64,000 nucleotides of DNA, from NCBI RefSeq assembly GCF_022808985.1, contig NZ_JAKZFT010000006.1, positions 124,001 through 188,000 of the forward strand. Direction: 5' to 3'. Under the pieces are notes generated by a model. That model was not told the DNA's origin. It saw nothing but the letters and a program-made list of their open reading frames with translations, and made no database searches. The position numbers and the translations under genes were made by a program. The DNA comes from Geotalea sp. SG265 (GTDB taxonomy: Bacteria; Desulfobacterota; Desulfuromonadia; Geobacterales; Geobacteraceae). Shown in pieces: positions 1-6,871 of this stretch (positions within the stretch are counted from its first letter, which is position 1; the number at the start of each line of letters is the position of its first letter).

Positions 1-928
1 CGATGATGCGGCCAAGACCGAGGACGCTCCTGCGGGAAGCAAGAAAGAGGGTGCCGGCCAGGGACCCCACCCCTGCGGCGCCCATAAGAAATCCATAGGT
101 ATGGGCGCCACCGTGGAGGATATCCTTGGCAAAGACCGGCAACAGCACCGCATAGGGCATGCCCATGAGACTGATAAGGCTGATGAGCAGGAGGATCGAG
201 CGGATCGGCCCGAAACCAAAGGCATATAGGAATCCCTCTTTCAACTCAAGTATCACGTGTTGCCGCTGTGCCCGGATCTCCATGGGCTGTATCCGCATTG
301 CCCCGATGGCGAATATCACCGCAAGATAACTGGCGCCGTTCAGCAGGAAGCAGAACCCTTCGCCGACGGCGGCGATGAGGAGACCTGCAATGGATGGACC
401 TATTAGCCGGGCGCCGTTGACCATGGAGGAATTAAGGGCGATGGCATTCGGCAGATCGTTCTTATTCTCCACCATCTCAACCACGAAGGACTGCCTGACC
501 GGAATATCGAAGGCGTTGACGATGCCGAGAATTACGCTTAAGAAGATTATCTGCCAGACCTGGATAACGCTGGTAAAAACAAGCAGTGCCAGAGCAATGG
601 CCTGGAGCATGGCAAAGCTCTGGGTCCAGAGGATCAGCCGCCGCCGGTTCAGGCGATCCGCCAGGACGCCGGCCAGAGGGGCCAGGAGAAAGGTGGGAAT
701 CTGGCCGGCAAAACCGACGGTTCCCAATAAAACCATGGAACCGGTCAGCCGGTAGACCAGCCAGCTCATGGCCACCTGCTGCATCCAGGTACCGACCAGT
801 GATATGCTCTGGCCGGCAAAGAAAAGGCGGTAATTTCTCGAAGAGAGAGCGCGCAGCAGAAATTGCAGCCGCGCCGCCTTTCCCGAAGAATTGGCCTCGC
901 GTCCCGTGGCATGCCCCTTACTGGACAT
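1..928 (-). CDS. MFS transporter, DUF894/EntS-like exporter (partial, C-terminus beyond window)
   Basis: The minus strand is open from an ATG at 928 to the window edge, giving about 309 residues of an incomplete protein. After a hydrophilic start it shows successive hydrophobic helices, the early segment FAGQSISLVGTWMQQVAMSW, and the loop DRLNRRR between helices 2 and 3 that resembles the MFS signature. This is typical of the MFS_3 (DUF894, enterobactin-exporter-like) family of inner-membrane drug or siderophore exporters. The substrate cannot be read from sequence. An AAGGGA Shine-Dalgarno lies just upstream of the ATG. The methyltransferase gene at 973-1521 is 44 bp upstream on the same strand, so the two are probably co-transcribed. 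Confidence 0.85.
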   Translation of the reverse strand, partial: MSSKGHATGREANSSGKAARLQFLLRALSSRNYRLFFAGQSISLVGTWMQQVAMSWLVYRLTGSMVLLGTVGFAGQIPTFLLAPLAGVLADRLNRRRLILWTQSFAMLQAIALALLVFTSVIQVWQIIFLSVILGIVNAFDIPVRQSFVVEMVENKNDLPNAIALNSSMVNGARLIGPSIAGLLIAAVGEGFCFLLNGASYLAVIFAIGAMRIQPMEIRAQRQHVILELKEGFLYAFGFGPIRSILLLISLISLMGMPYAVLLPVFAKDILHGGAHTYGFLMGAAGVGSLAGTLFLASRRSVLGLGRII

Positions 929-972
929 GAAGGTCCCTTCGGTTCGGGTGCCTGAAGCTGTCCATCACCCTA

Positions 973-1521
973 TCAATCATGATTCTCCGCCAGTTGATAT
1001 ACCACGGCCAGCGTACGGTGGCGGTAATAGTGGCAAATGTGACTGAAACCGTAGGGAATGACCAGCTTGTCCAGCTCCTCGTGGGAATAGGTCTTTACGC
1101 AGCTGCTGCACTTCATGTAATGGGTACAGTTGCTGCCGCAAGGGACCAGATTCTGGCGGCAGCGCACCTCCACCAGCAGGTATCCGCCCCGGTGCAGGTT
1201 CCTGACTGTGTTTTTCAGGTAATGCTGTTTCTCCCGGCCGTCGGGAATGATGTTGAACACATAGTTTGAAATAACCAGGTCCACATTGAGCCGGGTCCGT
1301 TCCAATTGAGTAGCCTCGATCAGTCCGGCGAGCCGCCCCACGGCCGGCTCCCCCTTTATCCGTTCGATCTGCTCCGGGAGATCAGCGGCGAATACGTCGA
1401 ATCCTTCCCCAGAAAGGAAGAGTGCATTCCGCAACTTGCCCGCCCCATAATCCAGGACGGTACTGGCATTTCGCTGCCGGAAAAATTTGTAGTAACGCAA
1501 AATGCTTGTTGCTGCCTGCAT
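973..1521 (-). CDS. class I SAM-dependent methyltransferase
   Basis: The product is 182 residues from the ATG at 1521, chosen because GGGGGAGG sits 5-6 bases upstream. An in-frame ATG at 1569 has no ribosome-binding site. The glycine-rich SAM-binding motif (DYGAGKLRNALFL) is followed by an acidic residue at the end of strand 2 (FAADLP), as in Rossmann-type methyltransferases. The C-terminal half carries a cysteine cluster (CGSNC, then CSSC), which is unusual for a small methyltransferase and might bind a metal. The substrate is unknown. The gene lies upstream of the MFS exporter with a short gap, suggesting an operon. Confidence 0.75.
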   Translation of the reverse strand: MQAATSILRYYKFFRQRNASTVLDYGAGKLRNALFLSGEGFDVFAADLPEQIERIKGEPAVGRLAGLIEATQLERTRLNVDLVISNYVFNIIPDGREKQHYLKNTVRNLHRGGYLLVEVRCRQNLVPCGSNCTHYMKCSSCVKTYSHEELDKLVIPYGFSHICHYYRHRTLAVVYQLAENHD

Positions 1522-1567
1522 AACGACCTCCCCCATTGTGCCCCGTAGGCGTGCATTTAATATAAGC

Positions 1568-1573
1568 ATTATA
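1568..1573 (-). promoter_or_regulatory. possible -10 element for the methyltransferase/MFS pair
   Basis: A perfect TATAAT is present on the minus strand about 47 bases upstream of the chosen methyltransferase start. No convincing -35 box lies at the usual distance, so this is a weak call. Confidence 0.3.
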
Positions 1574-1624
1574 CAAGCAAATTAATCAAGAAAAAAACTT
1601 ATTACACTATGAATTTGATAGACA

Positions 1625-1996
1625 TTACCACTTGCCGATCAATCGCAGTTGGCGGCCGGATGCCGAAAGCCAGAGCTGACCGTTGATCAGTTCGGCAGCA
1701 ACGGCTCCGGTAACGGCACCGACCCCGTCGGCAAGCAGGTCACCCCAGCCGAACCGGTTTCCCGGCTGGTAGGCGTCTATTATCTCGACAGCAATTCCCG
1801 GAATCAGCGCTATTGATGAGGCGATAACGATTCTTTCAGCCGGCCCGGGTCTTTCCGCAAGTTTGTAGAGCCCGGTTCCTGCTGCCAGTCCATATGCCGT
1901 ACTGGACAAAAAATGAGCCATCTTGTCCGAAGTTATTGCCGTCGCCATATTTAGTGGCGCTAACACCAACGCCACAACAAGAATGAGTTGTTTCAT
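1625..1996 (-). CDS. exported YfiM-like (DUF2279) protein
   Basis: The ORF is open far upstream, but the ATG at 1996 is preferred because an AGGGGT ribosome site precedes it and it starts a clear signal peptide (MKQLILVVALVLAPLNMATA). The 123-residue product then has DKMAHF, a hydrophobic stretch, and a late GWGDLLADGVGAVTGAV segment. This order resembles the YfiM/DUF2279 family (DK..HF, then GSGWSWKDL.AD..G), whose role is not established. It lacks the lipobox cysteine seen in some family members. The gene is divergent from the riboswitch-controlled lipoprotein gene. Function is not assigned. Confidence 0.55.
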   Translation of the reverse strand: MKQLILVVALVLAPLNMATAITSDKMAHFLSSTAYGLAAGTGLYKLAERPGPAERIVIASSIALIPGIAVEIIDAYQPGNRFGWGDLLADGVGAVTGAVAAELINGQLWLSASGRQLRLIGKW

Positions 1997-2207
1997 GGCA
2001 CCCCTGTAAACTTGTTTTTGAAGTTCAGCCCGACCTGTCGCGCTGTTGAAAGCGTCGGGATCGCTGTGGGTTGCATGGTTTTTCAACAGCCTGATAGAAT
2101 CAATCCTAGCTGATAGGTTTCCATCCGCAACACCTCCTTGTTTTCCTGCATCATGCCTTGACTTTCTTTTCTCCCCATGCATAATGTCGGGCATAAATAC
2201 CCCTGGT

Positions 2208-2296
2208 GGTAGACGATAATACTCAACCATCCGCGAGGATGGGGCGGAAAGCCTAAAGGGTCTCAATGAGACAGCCGGGTTGCCGAAATGTCATCG
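2208..2296 (+). promoter_or_regulatory. GEMM-I cyclic-dinucleotide riboswitch aptamer
   Basis: The RNA has the GEMM-I core in order: CAACC entering P2, an ATCC-GCGA-GGAT hairpin with a GNRA tetraloop, GGGGCGGAAAGCC, a P3 stem (GTCTC...GAGAC), then GCCGGGTTGCCG closing the aptamer. These match the conserved parts of the Vc2 c-di-GMP aptamer. The base that I align with Vc2 G20 is A2221. Adenine there is associated with the Geobacter 3',3'-cGAMP-preferring subclass, but my alignment is by eye. Downstream, CCCGGC at 2307-2312 could pair either with GCCGGG of the aptamer (2274-2279) or with CCGGG at 2331-2335, a plausible switching element. The lipoprotein gene follows. Confidence 0.85.
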
Positions 2297-2367
2297 ATAT
2301 TTCTGCCCCGGCTTTTCTTTTTTCGAAAGGCCGGGAACAAGGGGAAATTCGCTACTAGGAGGTTGTC

Positions 2368-3288
2368 ATGCTGAAAAAGGTAAGAAGTTTGTGGGGTTTG
2401 GCATTGGCGGTTTTGCTGGCACTGGCGGTTTCGCAGTTGCCGGGCTGTGGCGGTGGTGGCAGTTCCCCCCCCACCGGCACGCTAAAGGTAGGGCTGACTG
2501 ATGCCCAGAGTGACAATTTTGCTCATGTCTTCATTACCATCAAAGAGGTACGCGTTGTCCCCGCCGGTCTGGAAAGTGCAGAAGATAGCGACCCTCGGCT
2601 GCCGGTTATAGCCACCTTCGCCGTTCCACTACAGGTCGACATTCTCCAACTCCGTTTCTTACAGAAGACATTGGGTGAGGCCGTTCTTCCCGCAGGAAAC
2701 TACAACCAGGTCCGTCTTGTGCTGATACCCAACGAAGGGAACAATCTCGCCAACTATGTGGAACTGAACACTGGTGGGAAATTTGCTCTGGATACCAATA
2801 GTGGAGTTAAGTCCGGGCTCAAGGTGGTAGGGAAAATCAATGTGCGGGCCGGGGTCATCAATGCCATCGCCGTTGATTTTGATCCTAATACAGCCATTGT
2901 AATAACCGGCAGCACCCCCAGCAACCAAAAGTATATCTTGAAACCAACCGGCATTAGAATCGTGCGGCTGGCAACCCCGCTGCCAGAGCTCGAACTCGGC
3001 ACCTCAACCAGCTTCGGTTCGTTGACCGGCTACGTCTCGACCCTGGGCAACTGGTCAACGGCTACCGTCTCCGTCGTCCCCCAGGCGAGCAGCACCGCCA
3101 TCGCCGCCGGCAGTATTTTCGCCAACGCCACAAGCGGCGGTCCCCGGGTACCATTCAGCGCCTTCGTCCCCAGCGGCACCTATCGTGTCCATGTTGACGC
3201 AAGCGGTTTCCTCCCTTACTCGACCCCCTTGCAGACGGTTACGGCAGGCAATTCGACTGCCGTAAGCATCATCGATCTCCTGAAGTAG
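2368..3288 (+). CDS. DUF4382-domain lipoprotein
   Basis: This 306-residue protein begins with a lipoprotein signal peptide ending in LPGC (modified cysteine about residue 27) and a glycine/serine linker. Residues about 35-200 match the DUF4382 pattern: GTLKVGLTDA, the hydrophobic strand FITIKEVRV, VDILQL, and LPAGNYNQVRLVL. The C-terminal 100 residues look like a small beta-sandwich (carboxypeptidase-regulatory-like fold: GSLTGYVSTL...VPSGTYRVHVDASGF). It should sit in the outer or inner membrane facing the periplasm or surface. AGGAGG precedes the ATG. The GEMM-I riboswitch upstream puts expression under cyclic-dinucleotide control. The molecular role is unknown. Confidence 0.8.
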   Translation: MLKKVRSLWGLALAVLLALAVSQLPGCGGGGSSPPTGTLKVGLTDAQSDNFAHVFITIKEVRVVPAGLESAEDSDPRLPVIATFAVPLQVDILQLRFLQKTLGEAVLPAGNYNQVRLVLIPNEGNNLANYVELNTGGKFALDTNSGVKSGLKVVGKINVRAGVINAIAVDFDPNTAIVITGSTPSNQKYILKPTGIRIVRLATPLPELELGTSTSFGSLTGYVSTLGNWSTATVSVVPQASSTAIAAGSIFANATSGGPRVPFSAFVPSGTYRVHVDASGFLPYSTPLQTVTAGNSTAVSIIDLLK

Positions 3289-3300
3289 CCTTCTTCCCAG

Positions 3301-3321
3301 GGGCACCGTGCACCGGTGCCC
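3301..3321 (+). terminator. possible terminator hairpin after the lipoprotein gene
   Basis: GGGCACCG and CCGGTGCCC form a strong hairpin 12 bases after the stop codon. Only a C/T-rich stretch follows, not a clean T-run, so intrinsic termination is uncertain. Confidence 0.4.
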
Positions 3322-3449
3322 CTGTCCCCCCTTTGGTTGCCGTTTCTCCCATCCGTTAATGGTAAATAGTTGTTTCCATGCCACACCCAGCTATGCTATT
3401 TTCTCGCCATAGCGACCACCACCGAAACAAGCGCCTGTGGAAACTTGGT

Positions 3450-4046
3450 ATGAGAATTGAGACAATCGGCAGGTTCAAAAGGGTTATCCTGGACCCGGGA
3501 GAATATCATGCGGCAGCGGACACGACGGTCATCTCGACCCTGCTCGGGTCTTGCATCTCCGCATGTCTGTACGATCCCATCGGCAAGGTAATCGGCATGA
3601 ATCACTTCCTGCTCAGCAACCGGCGCTATTCCCGGGATCTCCCCCTCTGCGTCACCGAGGCGGGCCGTTATGGCATTCATGCCATGGAACTGCTCATCAA
3701 CGAAATGCTGAAGAAAGGGGCGCAAAAGCGCTTCCTCAAGGCAAAGGTATTCGGCGGTGCCAATATCATGGTCAGCAAGGGAGCATTGGGTAACTTCGCC
3801 TGCGTCAGCGAGGTGAACTGCAGGTTCATCCGGGAGTTCCTCAAGAACGAGAGCATCGATATCGTCGCCGAAGATCTGGGAAAGGACCACGGCCGCGTCA
3901 TCCATTTTTCCAACGGCGATTTTTCCGTTTATGTGCGGAAGATCGGGCAGAACCAGAGCAGGAATTTGGTAATGAGAGACCGGGACTGCTGGCAGAAGGC
4001 CATAGAAATGCAGGAAAAGACTCTGCCTGCCATCGACATCTGGTAA
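3450..4046 (+). CDS. cheD: chemoreceptor glutamine deamidase CheD
   Basis: CheD deamidates specific glutamines of methyl-accepting chemotaxis receptors and interacts with CheC in some bacteria. With the ATG at 3450 the product is 198 residues, the usual CheD length. The catalytic residues are visible: Cys35 in LLGSCISACLYD, His52 in GMNHFLL, and Thr25/26 just upstream. The following GxxKAKVFGGANIM block is also conserved. The start at 3450 has GGAAA upstream; the in-frame ATG at 3378 lacks a ribosome site. It stands apart from any chemotaxis operon here, with an 88-codon gene of unknown function 14 bp downstream. Confidence 0.92.
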   Translation: MRIETIGRFKRVILDPGEYHAAADTTVISTLLGSCISACLYDPIGKVIGMNHFLLSNRRYSRDLPLCVTEAGRYGIHAMELLINEMLKKGAQKRFLKAKVFGGANIMVSKGALGNFACVSEVNCRFIREFLKNESIDIVAEDLGKDHGRVIHFSNGDFSVYVRKIGQNQSRNLVMRDRDCWQKAIEMQEKTLPAIDIW

Positions 4047-4060
4047 CAGGAGAAGAATAT

Positions 4061-4327
4061 ATGATTGAAAATATCGGTGCCGACATTTACCGCTCATGGA
4101 CCGACGAAAAGCGGCGGGAAGAGATCGACAAACTCATCGAAGGATACCGCAACGGCCTGCCTGTGACGATCCTCTGCACCATGGCAACCGCCATTGCCGG
4201 CAATGAGCGGGGTGCCCGCAAACACATCATCAAACTGATGCCCCTCAGGGAGCGCAAGGCGCTGGTGGCGAAAGAGGCAGGCAACGACCGCGACCTGCAG
4301 GTCCACCTAACCAGGTTCTTCATCTAG
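4061..4327 (+). CDS. small conserved-looking helical protein, unknown function
   Basis: This 88-codon ORF follows cheD by 14 bp and has a good AGGAGA ribosome site, so it is probably translated from the cheD message. The protein is mostly helical and charged, with no signal peptide, no membrane segment and no motif I recognise. Segments KRREEIDKLIEGYRNG and RKHIIKLMPLRERKAL suggest helix packing. The link to chemotaxis is by position only. Confidence 0.6.
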   Translation: MIENIGADIYRSWTDEKRREEIDKLIEGYRNGLPVTILCTMATAIAGNERGARKHIIKLMPLRERKALVAKEAGNDRDLQVHLTRFFI

Positions 4328-4343
4328 AAGTCCCCCCTTGCCC

Positions 4344-5627
4344 TTAACCGAACATGTAGACCAGTTTTCCCTTCTCATACAGCTGTATCGGCCCATCTTC
4401 AGAGACTTTGACGACCTTTCCCAAGAGTGAAGCTGCACTGGCCGCGGTAGTCCTCCCTCCGCCGGTTATCAGATCAGGGGTCATGGAGGTATCGATTATG
4501 AGCCCTGTATCCAGCAACTCCCCCCTTTCGTTGAATACCGTCAGGCCGTCGGAAGAAAGAATCCTCACCAGCTGCCCCGAATTTTTCAAGTCGCTCACCT
4601 TCATATCCTTCACCTGATTTATGAGCATGCTGCTCAAGGAGTCGTGCCCACCAACCGAGCCCTTCTTCAGGGAGTCCAGAAACCGCTTTTCCCTGTCGCA
4701 GACCAGTACCAGAGTACCATGGCGTATCTTGGACAGGGAATAGAGGGTCATGATCAGTAATTCCAATTCCCGCTCATCCATGCTCCCACCGAAAAAATAC
4801 TTGTAAACATCCGGATCGAACAGGCTCCAGCTCCCCCTGCGCCAGACAAACAGCTTGTCGGGGCAGATCATCACCTCCAGTTCTGAACTGAAGTTGATGT
4901 CAACGGCAAAAGCACCCCTGCCTGCCCGTTGCAACAGGTTGAAGGTATTGGCGTGGTACAGGCGCTCGACCGCATCGCAGTGGCCATAGCTGTCGAACTT
5001 GATCATGCCCGTGACGCGCATGTTGATGTTGCTGGTAAAGTAGGTGCCCATGCCATCCACCAGCCGGTACGTGAGGGGGGTGGCGAAGAATTCGGGGGTT
5101 ATGCTCAGGTTGGGCTTGAAGACATTCCAGGAAAAGTCAAGACCGCTGCAGGCATCGCGAAAGACCTGCAGCCGCTTTCTATAGATGACGAAGCCAGTGG
5201 TAGCGGGGACCCCTTCGTTGCGGCGGTAAGACAAGTTCTTCAGCAGCTGGATAAGCCGCTGAATGGACCAGAAAGCCCGGTGGTGCTCGTTGCGCAGATA
5301 GCGGGCGATGGCGATATCCATCAGGGAAGAAAGCAGGGCTGTCCGGTAATGGGCTTCATGGCCATTTCTCTTGAAACCGTTGTAAAGGACCTGAAAGGCC
5401 GAAGCCAATTCCACTCCGAATCGTCTCTCGGCATCGGAAAAAGGAATATCACTCCGTCTGAGAAAAAAGGCGAAATCTCCTCCTTCGGTCCGGATTCTCC
5501 TGGCAAAGGTGAACCTTCCGCCTCCTTGTGACCTGGCAAGCTCGTCGTACTTGATGATGCTGGCTGCGGCCCCTCCATAGAAGGCTTCGATGCCGCTCCG
5601 TATGGTCTCAAACACCTTCAGAGGCAT
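4344..5627 (-). CDS. diadenylate-cyclase-like (DisA_N/DAC fold) protein with altered catalytic motifs
   Basis: The 427-residue product starts at the ATG at 5627, which has GGGAGAG upstream; an in-frame ATG at 5663 has a poorer site. Most of the protein is not recognised. The last 80 residues resemble the core of DAC domains: a GELLDTGLII strand, then TGGGRTTAASAASLLG, then VVKVSEDGPIQLYEKGKLVY. In active diadenylate cyclases the equivalents are DGA and GTRHRAA. Here they read DTG and GGGRTTAAS, so c-di-AMP synthesis looks unlikely and nucleotide sensing is a possible alternative. No signal peptide or transmembrane segment is obvious. The gene is divergent from the DUF4136 lipoprotein gene. 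Confidence 0.5.
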   Translation of the reverse strand: MPLKVFETIRSGIEAFYGGAAASIIKYDELARSQGGGRFTFARRIRTEGGDFAFFLRRSDIPFSDAERRFGVELASAFQVLYNGFKRNGHEAHYRTALLSSLMDIAIARYLRNEHHRAFWSIQRLIQLLKNLSYRRNEGVPATTGFVIYRKRLQVFRDACSGLDFSWNVFKPNLSITPEFFATPLTYRLVDGMGTYFTSNINMRVTGMIKFDSYGHCDAVERLYHANTFNLLQRAGRGAFAVDINFSSELEVMICPDKLFVWRRGSWSLFDPDVYKYFFGGSMDERELELLIMTLYSLSKIRHGTLVLVCDREKRFLDSLKKGSVGGHDSLSSMLINQVKDMKVSDLKNSGQLVRILSSDGLTVFNERGELLDTGLIIDTSMTPDLITGGGRTTAASAASLLGKVVKVSEDGPIQLYEKGKLVYMFG

Positions 5628-5665
5628 ATCTCTCCCGCCCAGCCCAGGTGTGCTTCTGGTCATCC

Positions 5666-5692
5666 TTGCACCAAAGAGATTCGTGGTATAAT
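5666..5692 (+). promoter_or_regulatory. putative sigma-70-type promoter for the DUF4136 lipoprotein
   Basis: A perfect TATAAT at 5687-5692 is preceded by TTGCAC at 5666-5671. The spacing of 15 bp is short. It lies about 33 bp before the ATG of the lipoprotein gene. Confidence 0.45.
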
Positions 5693-5724
5693 TAAATATA
5701 CTTCATTTAGGAGGAGGTTTCCAC

Positions 5725-6357
5725 ATGCAGCCATTCCATGCAAAATTACCGGTGCTTCTGGTGCTGATGCTGTTTCTCACTTCTTGTGCGGCAACCCATA
5801 TGGTCGATAGCTGGCATGCGCCAAGCCAGGGTAAAAAATACCAGAAGCTCCTAGTTTCGCGGGTAACCCAAAATCGCAGCAATCAGCAGATATATGAAGA
5901 CGTGGTAAGCGCGGAACTGAAACAGCGGGGAGTCGATGCGGTGCCCGCTCACCTGTACATGAAAAACGGGGACACTCTGGCAAAAAGACAGGCCCTGGAA
6001 AATGCGGTGCGGGAATCGGGAGCCGAGGCAATCCTCTCCATTCAGACCACCGGCATGGAAAAAAGGACCAATGTCCAGCCCGGCTACATGGATAACTATC
6101 CCGGCTACTGGTACCCGTCGGCCTTTCCCTACTGGGACATGTACGGCTATTACGGGGGCGCTGCCACCTTTTACGAGCCACCCGTCGTCACCACTTACAA
6201 CGTTGCCACCATCCAGGTCCACCTCTTCGATACGGCCAGCGGCAAGCTGGTCTGGGCGGCAACCTTTGAGAGTACCGAGCCGGGCAATGCGGTCAGCGTC
6301 AGCAAAGATCTGGCGGGTGACATCATCGATTCCCTTTCTCGGGACGGCATGCTGTGA
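5725..6357 (+). CDS. DUF4136-like lipoprotein
   Basis: The 210-residue product has a lipoprotein signal peptide with lipobox LTSC (Cys about residue 21) and a strong AGGAGGAGG ribosome site. The mature part opens with the VDSWHAPSQGKKYQKLLV pattern and later has a Tyr/Pro/Gly-rich loop (about residues 115-145) before a strand-rich C-terminus (ATIQVHLFDTASGKLVWAATFES). This arrangement is typical of DUF4136 outer-membrane or periplasmic lipoproteins of unknown role. It appears to be a single-gene unit, followed by the separately promoted cold-shock gene. Confidence 0.65.
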   Translation: MQPFHAKLPVLLVLMLFLTSCAATHMVDSWHAPSQGKKYQKLLVSRVTQNRSNQQIYEDVVSAELKQRGVDAVPAHLYMKNGDTLAKRQALENAVRESGAEAILSIQTTGMEKRTNVQPGYMDNYPGYWYPSAFPYWDMYGYYGGAATFYEPPVVTTYNVATIQVHLFDTASGKLVWAATFESTEPGNAVSVSKDLAGDIIDSLSRDGML

Positions 6358-6403
6358 CTTTTTCCTTGCTTTATACAATTAAATAAATATAATTAGCACT
6401 CTT

Positions 6404-6431
6404 TTGACAAGCCGGTTTTCTTTGTTAGAGT
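6404..6431 (+). promoter_or_regulatory. putative promoter of the cold-shock gene
   Basis: A perfect TTGACA at 6404-6409 is followed after 16 bp by TAGAGT at 6426-6431. The predicted 5' leader is about 50 nt, ending in an AGGAGA ribosome site. Confidence 0.55.
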
Positions 6432-6489
6432 TTTTACAATATCCGGCAATGCACCGGATAAAATCACATCAACCAGGAGAAAAAAAGTA

Positions 6490-6690
6490 ATGGAAAAAGG
6501 CACGGTAAAATGGTTTAACGACAGCAAGGGGTTCGGATTTCTCGAGCAGGAGAACGGTGAAGACGTATTCGTCCATTTTTCTGCCATAACCGGTGATGGA
6601 TTCAAGTCGCTCACCGAAGGCGATAAGGTAACCTTCGAGGTAACCAGGGGACCCAAGGGGCTCCAGGCAGCAAACGTCACCAGGGTTTAA
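6490..6690 (+). CDS. cold-shock protein (CspA family)
   Basis: At 66 residues this is a standard single cold-shock domain. It shows the start [14 protein letters not shown] (RNP1) and DVFVHFSAI (RNP2), the aromatic residues that stack on single-stranded RNA or DNA. Such proteins melt RNA structure and act as RNA chaperones in the cytoplasm; not all are cold-induced. It has its own promoter and an intrinsic terminator, so it is monocistronic. Confidence 0.95.
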   Translation: MEKGTVKWFNDSKGFGFLEQENGEDVFVHFSAITGDGFKSLTEGDKVTFEVTRGPKGLQAANVTRV

Positions 6691-6712
6691 CTCCGACAAA
6701 TATGAAAATGAT

Positions 6713-6740
6713 AAGCCCTTGGGAAACCGGGGCTTTTTTT
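6713..6740 (+). terminator. intrinsic terminator of the cold-shock gene
   Basis: AAGCCC pairs with GGGCTT across a short loop, followed by a run of seven T. It begins about 20 bases after the stop codon. Confidence 0.85.
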
Positions 6741-6743
6741 ATC

Positions 6744-6790
6744 TTCACCCTTCACCCTTCACCCTTCACCCTTCACCCTTCACCCTTCAC
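6744..6790 (+). repeat. heptanucleotide tandem repeat (TTCACCC)n
   Basis: Six perfect copies of TTCACCC and a partial seventh lie between the cold-shock terminator and the glutamate dehydrogenase gene. The same heptamer, in another phase (CCCTTCA), recurs at 49645-49665. Confidence 0.9.
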
Positions 6791-6871
6791 AAGCTCTGGC
6801 GCATTTTCTAATTAAGGATATACTTCAGGTAGCACAATGAGGCCACACCCGGCACCTGGAGGGAAATACCC

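Noticed and set aside
3378-3449. Longer CheD start at 3378
   Set aside because: No ribosome site, and the extra 24 residues are not part of the CheD family N-terminus.
6744-6790. CRISPR-like or transposon-end repeat
   Set aside because: It is a simple 7-bp tandem repeat with no spacers, target duplication or transposase.
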